A stretch of DNA of 64,000 nt from Teratosphaeria epicoccoides (Eukaryota; Ascomycota; Dothideomycetes; Mycosphaerellales; Teratosphaeriaceae): NCBI GenBank assembly GCA_021401465.1, contig JADDMT010000102.1:41584-105583 (forward strand). Reading direction: 5' to 3'. Both the position numbers and the translations under genes were made by a program. The notes under the pieces are model-generated. The model was not told where the DNA came from and searched no databases. It saw only the letters and a program-made list of their open reading frames with translations. Below are positions 23,001 to 34,000 of this stretch, piece after piece. Positions within the stretch are counted from its first letter, which is position 1. Every line of letters begins with the position of its first letter.

Positions 23001-24988
23001 GGTACTTGCGGAGGTACTCACGCAGAACCTCTAGTTCCGCCTAAGACAGGGGGTATAATAGGCCCTATAGCGGCTAACTGCCCTTAACTAGATCGATGGA
23101 TAAGTCATAAGGCCTATGTAGGGCTAGTTCCGTAGTAGCGTCTTCCGAGAAGGCCTCCTAGAGGTTAGAATACTCCGGCCTAAGCTCACTTAGCCCATCC
23201 TAGACCACACTAGCCACAGGCGCTACTAACATGACGAAGGTAAGAGTATTAGGGTCCCTTACGTCCGCCAGGTACTCGCGGGCCTACGCTATGCGGACCT
23301 GTTCGCGTCGCCTGCCTTTATGGCCCCGCTAGCGCATCTGCCTAGTCGCGAAGTTAATAGACAGGTTAAACTTCTCTAGCTATAGCTAGCCTAGGACTAT
23401 ATCGGCGCCATAGATGTCGCCATGTTAAAACTAGTCTAAAGTGCCCCTTAGCTAGCCCGTACTATCGCAGATTTGGAGCTATATAGGGCTACTACTAGTT
23501 ACCCTAAGGCGCTAGCCGTTTAGCCTAGCGTATTCCTCCGCTAGGGGGCCCGTAACTTCTAGTCTAACCTCCTTGGCGAGTCGGCTGTTAACGAAGTTGT
23601 CCTATGCGCCGCTGTCTAGTAGCGCCCTAACCTGTCGCTCGCTAAGTAGGCCTCGAATAGTGGCCCTGACTCGAAGCAGGTAGTAGTAGGCACCCTTACG
23701 CCTATACCTAGGCTCCGCCGCCCGCCTCTACTCCTCGGTATAGTAGACGTGGCTAGCTACGGCTTAGAGCTCGCCAGGCTAGCCCCGAGTTTTTCCTACG
23801 CTACCGCTCCTTCTACAGGCAGCTTGCAATACCTCTCGATGTGCCTAATCTGCTTGCACTAACAGCATTCGAGCTTAGCTATCTACGACGTAGTCTTCCT
23901 AGATAGGATCGACGTAGGCTAGCCCGAGCTAGGCCGCTCTAGGGTGCGCTTACGCCGCGGTTTGCTGTCCTGGGACCCGCTGCTATCAGATGTCCTCCTC
24001 CTTCGGCTCTAGGGGGCCTGCTAACTAGGCTTTAGTACAGGGGGCCTAGATAGCCGACTAACGCCTAGCCGCTAGCTCTGACTAGCCCTGTCCTCCGCCT
24101 CTATTAACATGGCGGGTAGTTGTCAGTCGGACTACATAGCCCTCTTTAAGTCTACGTTCAAGCAGGATACAAAGGAGGCTATCTACATAGCAGGCTAGTC
24201 CTCTTCGATCTCGGCCTAGTACTACTTCATCTTCGCTAGGAGCTAACTTAGGGACATCGTGCCTTGCTACAGCTTCTTCAAGGTGTCGAAGGCTACTTGT
24301 CGCCTCTCGGCTAGTTAGCCTATAGAGTTAAGCATAACATCCTTCATAGTAGCCTAGTCTAGGCCCTATAGGTTGTTGTCAGGGTATAGGGTAGCGCTCT
24401 CGCAGGCCTGACGCTCCGATTAGACCTAGATGTCCTAGTATTCGTTTTAGTCGCTACCTATGTAGCTAGCGGCCATATCTACCTTCTAGTGCTCCTAGCC
24501 CTAGAGACCTAGGTGCCGCCAGAACTCGCGCTCTATAGAACGTACCTATTCGTTATAACAAGCCCTCGTACGCCTGTCGAAGACCTTAGGTTTAACATAT
24601 TTAGGCCCTCCCTGCCTAGGCTAGCCATACTAGTCCGAACTAGACAGTTCCGCCTGCAACTAGCGGAGCTCTCGTTCTGCTCGGGCTAGTTTAAGCTTCT
24701 GCTCTACAACTTGGAGCCTAGCTTCGTCCCCTTAAAGCTTCGCTCCTAATCTAGACCTCTCTAGTTCGCAATCTACTATCGCTGTTAGCTCTACTTGCTA
24801 GAAAGGGTTAAACGGCCCCTACTGTCTTTAGCCTCGAGCTAGTTTTCAAGACCTGCGCCCTAAGCGCCATCGTCTGGCCCTAGAGGGTCCTGTTAGTCAC
24901 TAGCTGCGCCGCTTTCGCTAGGTAGTGTAGAGCCTATGCTCCCTTGCTTACTATTAGCGCTAGCAGTACTACTTCTTGTAGTCGTCAT
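20100..24988 (-). pseudogene. gag-pol of element D
   Basis: Gag starts at ATG 24988-24986 (MTTTRSSTASANSKQGS) and has a zinc knuckle near 23840-23880 (CCQC-like, KQIRH, IERYC; C-x2-C-x4-H-x4-C). Reverse transcriptase has the motif VVYLDDVLIFS at about 22600-22630; RNase H and integrase follow to the left. A chromodomain (MYEVDYIKEK...YLVS.KGYSSKEDTWE) lies at about 20210-20340. TAG codons interrupt it throughout, mostly in place of Gln/Trp. The open end lies at about 20060-20145. Confidence 0.85.
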
Positions 24989-25029
24989 TGCTATACGATG
25001 CCCGTTATGCTTAGTAGGATCGATTCGCG

Positions 25030-25286
25030 TGTAAAGTAACAGGACTAATGTAGGCTAGCTAAAGTACAGGCTATAGGTGTATAGTAGGACTACTCGAATC
25101 GATAGAGAAGGAAGTAGGATAAGTTAGGGGGATCGAGGAGTCCCCTTACTATGCCTAGGCCGGGCAGGCCTAGGCGGCCCGGGCCCTAATAGGGACGACC
25201 CTAGCTAGATTGCGCCCTGCTAGGCTAGTTAGGGCTAGTAAGTTAGTAGGTAGATTCTGTGGGGATGTGCGGAGGTAGTCCTAACA
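25030..25286 (-). repeat. 5' LTR of element D with self-priming site
   Basis: 257 bp. In the element's direction the LTR contains ATCGATTCG (complement of 25095-25103). Two bases beyond the LTR the leader reads CGAATCGAT (complement of 25019-25027), its exact reverse complement. Confidence 0.85.
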
Positions 25287-28200
25287 GAGACACCTTAAAG
25301 GAGGCTCGAACTTTCTTGTAGGCATGTAAGGCAGTTTCTGTGCTTAACCTACGCGGATATTCTATAGAGGGCAAACAAGTCGCCTTTAGTGTAATGTAGC
25401 TCGAAGAGGATAAGGAACCTTGTAATAATTAGCATAAGTAGTATGACCTTATGTAGGTCTACGACAGAACGTATACGTAGGCGGACTTTCGCTAGTTCTA
25501 TGTCGACTAGGTCGAGGATCTAGGGAACTATGCCCTTACTATGTCTGTTAAGTATAAGAAGGCTAAGCAGGGGAAGGGACAAATAACCTCTAGCTTTACT
25601 ACCTACCTCGCTACACTCGAGAGACAGATGCTACCCTATACTAAGACGTAACGCGTGTAGCACTTACTTGTCAAACTTGATGACAATCTTTAGAACATAA
25701 TCATGACTTTTTATGCTTCCGACAACTCGGCAAGACCTCGTATCCCTTGTAACACGTATAGAGATTACCTTGAAGCGAAATAGGAAATCAGGCAGCAAGG
25801 ATAATTAGCGTTTAAGCCCTAAGGACCTACTAAAGGGCCGCTATTATAAGCGCCCTAAGGGTCATGTCTAACGTAGTAGTTCATTCTAGAGGAGCAAGCC
25901 CTCCGAGCCTAAAGATAATAGCGAGAAGCCTCTAAGCAGCTGCTATATCTGTAGAGTAAGGGACTACTAGGCAGCTCGCTATCCTAAACGAAGTAATAGG
26001 AAGAAGGTAAGCAAGGTGTCTGAAACCTCCCTAGAGGGGAGGCGAAAGAAGGACAAGCCTAAGACAACCGAATAGCTACTACGGGTATCTAAGCTGTCTG
26101 TTGCTAATAGTGTAGACTTGTGGCCTGCCTAGCGCCTATCTGGTACGGTCCGAGTTAATAGCTCGCTTAAGCTAGTAGACTATATGTTAGACGACCTTGC
26201 GGAGGTTAACGTAATACCCTAGCGGGTAATTGTACAGCTTAGTTTAAAGCTAATCCCAGGAGCCCTGCTGCCTACTATGAAGTCCTTTTAAGGCGAAGGC
26301 GTAGCGGCTTAAGGTGCGTATAACATGCGCCTCTAACTCGCGGACTCCTTAGGAGAAGTACGCGAGACTAACAAAGTCTTCTACGCTAAAGACATTCCTA
26401 ATAAGGAGCTCCTACTCGGCTACCCTTAGCGCTACAAGCAGGGAGTCGTTGTTAATAGAGCTACTAACAATTAGTTCTATAGCTCTATAGGCAAAGTTCC
26501 TATAGTAAGGATATGTGACGTACATAGCTTCTACAAGGACATGAAGAAGGTCTAATACGTATATACGGTCTACATATAGAACGTTAAGGAAGACGTTACC
26601 CTCCTGCCTAAGTTAGAAGAATACGCCGATATTTTCGACGTAGAGGCTACAGCCTATGCCTAGGCCCTAGACGCAGAACATGCGATTAACCTTAAGGAGA
26701 GTTACAATCCTCTGTATCGACCTCTATACCCTATGTCAGAATCGTAGCTCGAAACACTTCGAGACTACCTCTACAAGGCGCAAAGGAACACGTGGATCTG
26801 ACGAAGCGACAGCGAGGCTAGAGCGTTAGTTATGTTCGTCCTAAAGAAGGATAACATACTCCGCCTATACGTTAACTATAGAGACCTTAACGTAGTAACT
26901 TAGAAGAACTGCTACCCCCTACTACTTATTAGCGAGACGCTTGACCGCCTTAGTCACGCTGCCATCTTCTTGTCTATCGACTTGAAGGACGCCTACTACT
27001 AGATACTAATCTAAAAGGGTAATAAGTAGAAGACTACATTCCGAACGTAGTATAGACACTTCGAGTATATAGTAATACCATTTAGCTTAACTAACATACT
27101 AGCGATATTCTAAGCGTATATTAACTAGGCCCTAGCCGGCCTCGTTAACACCTGCTACGTAGTATATTTAGACGATATACTAGTCTACTCCGACTTAAAG
27201 GAGGAGCATATTTAGCATCTAAGGATAGTACTCGAATAGCTCTATAAGTTCGCTCTATATGCGAACCTAAAGAAGTGCTCATTCCTGACAGATAGGATTA
27301 AGTTTCTTGGATATATCGTCTCTATAGAAGGAGTCATCATAGATGACTAAAGGGTGTCCGTAATTACGGAGTAGCTGTAGCCGACTACTCTCTAAGAAGT
27401 ATAGGTGTTCCTAGGATTTACTAACTTCTATTGTAGATTCATACAATCCTACTCGAAGATCGTGGCTCCTCTTACGGCCCTCGCAAAGGGCGCGATTTAA
27501 GGAAAAAAGCTAGGGATAGTGCCTTAGCAGGAGGCTTAGAGCAAGGCTTTCTCTAAACTTAAAGCAGCTTTTTAAACTACACCTATACTTTAGCACTTTG
27601 ACCCTACTACGAAGATCTGAATAGAGACTAATGCTTCAAAATTCGTAATAGCCGCAATTATATCGCAGCTCTAGTCGCATGAAGGTAGTACGTAATAGTA
27701 CCTAATTGCCTTCTAGTCGTAGAAGATGCAAGGTACTAAGCTTAACTACAAGACTTACAACTAAGAGCTTTTAGCTATTATTGACAGCTTTAAGGAGTCC
27801 TAACACTACCTCGAAGGCGCAGCGTACCCTATTAAGGTGCTTACTAACTATAACAACCTTCGTAGCTTCATAGGCATAAAGTAGCTAAGTAGTCAGCAAG
27901 CAAGGTAGGCGACTTTCCTTGCTAGCTTTGACTTTGTTATCTAGCATTATTCCGGAAAGACAAATCTAGCTAATAGCCCTTCGCGACAACCGGACTACGA
28001 CACTAGGGAGCAGGGTAACTAATAGCTTCTCCCTATACTACAAACGAAGCTTGTAGTTTAGGGTAGTAATCTGTTGTTAGCTCCTCTTGTAGGTCAACTA
28101 CAGGTCTAATAGGGCCTCACGGCCTATACTAGCAACGAACCCTCCTATCTAGCGGTTATCGCGACCGTGTCTAGCTTAATCCGTGTAGTAGTTAACTAGC

Positions 28201-29942
28201 TTACATGTAGTAAGCATGCGATGTCTAAAGAACCCTTTAAAGAAGTCTCGAGACTTATTTAGCAGTTATAAGAGCGAGAACTAGAGTTAATTAATAAGAG
28301 TGTAGCCTCTAGGACACCGCAGGTAGTCTGAAGTACTAGACTAAGTTAGGCGACTTGTAGTACTTTGATAATAGGCTCTACGTACCCGCTAACTACGTAC
28401 TCTGTTTGTAGCTCCTCTGTATTCATCATGACAATGAACTTGCAGGCCATTTTGGCGCAGAGAAGACAAAGGCGCTTCTTAGACGCAAATACTAGTAGCT
28501 AACGCTAGAACAGGATGTCTCTGACTATGTCAAATCCTGCTAGATGTGCTAGATTAGCAAATCTCGGCGCTATTGCCCCTATAGCAATACTTAGGCGCTC
28601 CTACTACTAGAGAGACTATAGTAAGACTTAAGTATGGATTTTATTACTAATTTGCTGCTAGTAAAGTAGAGAGGCAATATAGTTAATACTGTCCTTATAG
28701 TAGTTAACTAACACTTGAAGATAAATGTCTTTATCCTATATACGAAAAAGTGCGTAAGTAGCGAGCTTGCGTAACTACTTCGTAACGAAGTTATATAGCG
28801 CTTTAGTGTTCCCTAAAGTATTCTATTAGATTGAGGTTCTGTCTTTACTAGTAAATACTAGCAAGAATTTGTGTTTAAGGCGTGTATTAAGTACTACCTA
28901 AGTATAGCATTCTATCTACAGACTAATAGTTAGACTAAACGTATGAACTAGACTCCTAAGTAGTACCTTTAGTGCTACTACGCTAAGAACCAGGATGCCT
29001 AGGCCGACGTAATTCCTAGGGCGGAATTTGTAGTTAATAATAGCATGCATGCTACTATGCGCATGTCGCCATTTTAGATTCTTTATAGCTTTAATCTAGA
29101 AATACACCTAGAACTACCTCAGGACGAGTCTTCTAAGGAGAGGGTACTAGCCGCCGCGGAATTAGCGTGGCATATGCGCGAGGTACATTTAGTGCTAATA
29201 GAACACTAGAAAAAGGCCTCAGAATCCTAGATTAAACATAATAACGCCTATGCTAAACTGATGTAGTACATAGTTAGTACGAAGGTGTTACTATTAACAA
29301 AGAATCTTAAGCTGAAACTTCTAAGTAAGAAGATGACGCTAAGGTTCGTCGGACTCTTCTAGATACGTAACATAATAGGCTCGCAGGCATACTAGCTATC
29401 GTTACTATTGTCGTATTATGTACATAACGTCTTCTACGTATCTCTACTTGAACTATAGGTATAGCGTAAGGGCGAAGAGCCTGCGGACCTAATGCTAGTA
29501 GCAGAAGAGAACGAAGAGTAGGAAGTCAAGGGTATTAAGGATAGTATATAGCGTAAAGGCATAATGTACTATCTAGTAAAGTAGAAAGGATACCTACCTA
29601 AGTATACATAATAGGTTCTAGCTAAAGACTACAAGAACGCTCTAGAAGCTATTTGTGAATTCAAAGAGCAGAGGAGGCGTAAGCAGGGCTTAAGAAGGTC
29701 AATTCGTAGGAAGATAAGAGTTTCGGAGCAGAATTCTTTACATGTGTATGTAGCATATAACGCGCGAAGTAATAACAAGAAGCAAACGCCCTACTTATAC
29801 ATTATTAATGCCTAAAGGCATACCTAGAATAAACCTAAGGAGAACAAGAGACATGCTTAGATTAGCTTCATAGCTAATGCTTAGCGACTACTAGTTAGGG
29901 GCTTCCTAACTAAACCCGAAGCAGAAGAGTCTTTCTTGTTGC

Positions 29943-30360
29943 TGTTATAAGGGTAGGAGCTGATAGCAGGAAGGGGATTAGGTGTTAGACTTGCAGAGTA
30001 GTGAAGAATATCGACAATAGCAATTAACCTTGTAACTAACTATCCCCTAGAGAAAGGGAATTAAATTAAGCACGAAGCTCCTAACTGCCTGTCCTGAAGC
30101 TATGCCTATATACTAGAGAGACAGGGCAGTTCTGCTAGATCTGTTAACAGACCCGTTAGACCTATGTCTATAGATCTGTAGACTAACCCTACAGATCTAG
30201 GTATCTGTCCTTATGTAATAGATCCTTTCTCCTATGTAGCCTATAGATCTGTAGACTAACCCTACAGATCTAGGTGTCTGTCCTTACATGACAGATCCTT
30301 TCTTCCCTACATGTATTATGACTTATGCTATAGTGCTTGTAACTTATGACCTTTATGATA
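29943..30360 (-). repeat. 3' LTR of element E1
   Basis: 418 bp. It contains two degenerate units of a motif with AGATCT palindromes (CTACAGATCTAGG, GTAGACTAACC) and the inverted-repeat-like segment around GTTAACAGA. The same modules recur in all E LTRs in varying number. Confidence 0.9.
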
Positions 30361-30438
30361 CTATCCCCCTCTTAGCCTAGCTTGTCCCTAAGCTACTTAT
30401 TAGTATAGGGTTTCTTTTGCCATTTCCTTTGCGTAGTA

Positions 30439-31059
30439 ATGTCTTCTCTTTCTACATTACTACCTTATGTCATTCTAGACACTAACGCCCCTTTAACGCA
30501 GAAACGTAAACGCCGCACAAATTGAATCTATTATTAGGGCAAGGAAAGCATGAAGTCTTATACTTAGTGTCAAGAGTTAAAGCTCGTTTGTCAAGTACAC
30601 ATTTCCTTAGGGAAATGTTTGTACTATTACTTTAGTAACTGTCGAAGTTATAACGCGAAGGTAATAGAGGTCGAATAGAAGATGTTAGGTAATTAGTAGA
30701 AAAGACTAATTGCTAATCTCGATCATGCAAAGGCGGCTCTAGCTAAGGCTTCGCAGAAGATGATAGAGGCGCATGTAAAGGAGATACGTCTTCAGAAATA
30801 GTTAGATGCGGTTAACCATGAGGTCGAGGATAGTCGTGCTCTTAAGGAGCGTGAGATTAGGGAGGACGAGGCTAAAGAGCAGGCTCTTTAGCAGACCGGG
30901 TTCCTTCTTAACCTAGATCCCTTAGCGAGTCTTACACTAAGTCCTATAATATAGAGCGTAATAGAAGGTTTCGCTAACGCATCGTATTAGGGTTTCCTAG
31001 ATAGCGTAGTAGCCGAGCCTATTAGTAGCGTCCCGCAGGAGCCTAATCGTAGCTTATGA
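30439..31059 (+). pseudogene. Antisense Zn2Cys6-like/coiled-coil ORF of element E1
   Basis: ATG 30439 to TGA 31057-31059: 206 codons with no frameshift, broken only by TAG and TGA codons, on the strand opposite to gag-pol and convergent with it. The E2 copy (46853-46233) has exactly the same length and reads as the same protein. Order of features: a basic stretch (QKRKRRTN, codons about 22-29), then cysteines that, taking positions seen as Cys in at least one copy or as Tyr where TGT/TGC to TAT/TAC is likely, fit C-x2-C-x6-C-x8-C-x2-C-x4-C (codons about 43-70). Next comes a Lys/Glu-rich helix (ASQKMIEAHVKEIRLQK, SRALKEREIREDEAKEQAL) that looks like a coiled coil, and a Pro/Leu-rich tail. This is the architecture of a fungal Zn2Cys6 DNA-binding protein without the middle domain. 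The function is inference. Confidence 0.65.
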
Positions 31060-34000
31060 TCTTCCTCCTAGGTTCGTTCCCTGCTCGAAACTCCGTATCT
31101 TTTACTAATAGTTTCGTAGGTGTTTTAGGGGTTCTTAGGTAGTTTCGGTATTCCTGTATCCTTCCTATTTTACTAAGTACTCTTGCTGTCTGTCTACCTA
31201 GCAAGTATTGACGATCTTCTTAACAGTGTACTCTAGTTCTTCGACCTTAGGGTCGAGTAGTAAGGGTTCCGTTTGCAGTATAGCGTCTAGCGCTACTTGT
31301 TCTAGCAGAGAGACATAGAACACAGGGTATATTCTCATCTACTTAGGTAGCTGTAATTTAAAATTGACTAGTCCTTTCTTAGCCTTAATCCGGAATAGTC
31401 CTAGTTTCATAGCGTCTAGTTTTGTACTCGGCTTGTCCGATTTGATGTGACAGTAGAGGAGATACACCTTGTCCCCCTCCTTTAGAATTAGTCCCTTAAT
31501 TCTCTTGCGATTTGCGTACTATGCTATGTTCTGTTAATAGAACTACAGGTCGAGTCGTAATTCTGTTTGTAGTTAGCGGAGGTGTTCTACTCGCCTAAGT
31601 GCTACTAGGTTTAGATTACTAGCTAAGACGTCCGGAACATCTTCTATAGCTAATCTGTACGCTATCTGAAATAGCGAGAGTCCTGTTAACTCTGCTAGCG
31701 TACTATTATATGCGAGCTGCGCTATTAGTAACAACTCTACCTAGTTGTTCTAGTCCCTATTCACATAGGATCGAAGGTACTATTCTAGCGTCTGATTTAG
31801 ACGTTCTGTCTGTCTATCTGTTTAAGGGTAGAAGGAAGTACTAATTCGATGTTTGACCTAGAATTGTCTTATTAGGGCTTTCTAGAAGTTAGAGGTAAAC
31901 ACGGATCCTCGATCCGTTACTAGGTCTTATAGCATGCCGTGTAATGCTACTACCTATTTAATGAAGACATGTGTAATATCTTTAGTCTTAAAGTCTTCGC
32001 AGTACAGGATAAACTTCCTGAACTTAGTAAATCGGTCGACTACGACCATGATTCTATTAAAGAACTCATTTGTGGTAGGTTCTCTCGACTAGGGTAGTTT
32101 AACGATAAAGTCTATAGCGAGCGATTCCTATGGCCGTTAGGGTACCTATAGCGGTTGCAATAGCCTATATAGTTTGTAACAGTTATACTTGCTCTATTAG
32201 CAAGTTACACATTAACAGACATAGTCCTTAATTACTCTGCCTATCCTAGGGAAGTAATATTCTTATTAGAGAATTTGCTTCATTTTAGACACTCCTAGGT
32301 GTCCTGCCTAAGAAACGTCGTATTAGAGGCGTAGTAGCTCTAAACGTAAGGATGTTAGCACGTATACTAACCCTTAGAAGAGAAGCACTCTGTCTTCGTC
32401 TTCCTAGTCCTCCTGTCCCTCGATGTCGTTACAGACAGCGAGTACAGTTAGGTCGTAGACTAGTGCGTTCTTTAGGTCGTCCTAGAACTTACTAGTCCAT
32501 GTAATAGCTGTGGCCGCGAGTTAGTTAACTCTAAGCGTGCTATCGCTATTTTCCTAGAGAATAGCATGTTTCTCCTGTTTTACGCCCTTCATGTAGTTAG
32601 TCTATAATATAGATGTATATGCTATATGATATGAAAATATCTCGCAGTGTGACAGAGTAATCCGACCTTTTAGTAGGTACAAGAAAGCGCTACTTTCTGC
32701 TTATCGCAGAGGTAGCGCTAAGGGTGCTTATAACCCCTGACGCTCCTTAATTAGGGAAAGCATGTCCGAGCCTAACCCCGCAGGGGTACCGTAGGGTCAG
32801 CGACGTAGGGGCGTCCTACGTCGACAACTGATCCTACTCGGACAACATACAAGCCAACGTATGTACGAAGGACCCCCTTGCCATATGTGGCAGGGTCACT
32901 ACATGCCAAGGGCGGCCATTAGAACCCATGCGGTTCTAATGGCCCCCTAGTATCAACCGTATCATCTAGCAGCTAAGTGTATTAGCGCGTATGTTATTAG
33001 ATCCCTTGTAATAGACGATCTTATAGTTAAAGCTAGAGAGTTCCTTACTCTATCGGACTTGTCGTTAGTTTAACTCCTTTATTGTAGTAAAGTATCGCAA
33101 GTTCTCATAGTCCATGTAGACTATAACCTAGTACTTAGACTCTTCTAAGTAGACTCGCTACGCTTTGTAGGCATCTACTATAGCTAGAAGTTCTTTGTCA
33201 TAGATGTCATAATAGAGCTTAGGTCTAGACAGCTTTCTTGAGTAATAGGCAACTAGCTATAGTCGTCTACTTAGTCCTAGTTAACTTAAGCATGCCCTAA
33301 GTGCTATATTAGAGGCATCTGTTTCGACTATAATAGGCTTATTATAGTCGAATACAAGCAAGATTAGCTAATCTATAAATCGTTGCTTAAGTTCCTTGAA
33401 GGCATTCTGTTAGGCATCATCCTATACGAATAATGTATCCTTCATAGTAAGGGTTGTAAGTAGTGCCATAATCCTTAAATAGTTCACGATGAATCTTCGA
33501 TAGAAGTTAGCAAACCTAAGGAAGGACTATACTTCCTTAACATTAGTTAGCGTAGGCTACTCTCTTACAACTTTAACCTTTTTAGTGTCTATCTTGATCC
33601 CGTTCTAGGCTACTACGTAGCCAAGGAACTAGACTTCTTGCTTATGAAACTTGCTCTTCTAAGGCTTAACCTTTAGCTTATAATTCTGGAGTTTCTGAAG
33701 CACCTTACGTACATAAGTCCTATGTTCTTCGATCGTTCGTAAGTAGACAAGGATGTCATCTAAGTATATAACTATGAAGATGTCGAGGTACTCTTGTAGC
33801 ATGTTGTTAATAAATGCCTACTATGTAGCTAGGGCATTTGTTAACCTAAATAGCATGACTATATACTTGTAGTATCTAAACCTCGTTTAGAATGTAGTCT
33901 TCTATTCTTCGCCTTCCTTGATTCAAATTCGGTTATACGCTCCTAGTATGTCAAACTTTGAGAACTATATTACTCCTTGTAGGCGATCCTGTAACTCTAA

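Larger units (their letters stand above)
18352..25286 (-). mobile_element. Gypsy chromovirus D, complete structure
   Basis: 6935 bp, transcribed right to left. Two LTRs of 257 bp (18352-18608 and 25030-25286; TGTAAAG...TGACA or TAACA) are flanked by a perfect target-site duplication GAGAC (18347-18351, 25287-25291) inside the gag of C1. A purine tract (complement of 18609-18629) sits next to the 3' LTR. Gag starts at ATG 24988-24986, and pol ends with a chromodomain at about 20200-20340. A spliced antisense gene lies between pol and the 3' LTR. The LTRs differ mainly by transitions. Confidence 0.9.
18064..29942 (+). pseudogene. gag-pol of element C1 (split by D)
   Basis: Gag starts at ATG 18064 (MIVN.VAN), stops at the D insertion (18351) and resumes at 25292. 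It has a zinc-knuckle remnant near 25940-25985 (CYIC...) with His changed to Tyr. Pol follows: protease linker, reverse transcriptase (YVNYRDLN, about 26870-26895; VVYLDDILVYS, about 27157-27190), RNase H (about 27600-27900), integrase (about 28400-29100) and a chromodomain (EVKGIKDSI.RKGIMYYLVK, about 29520-29640). Typical changes are Trp/Gln to TAG and His to Tyr. The catalytic YLDD is intact, but stops block translation. Confidence 0.85.
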
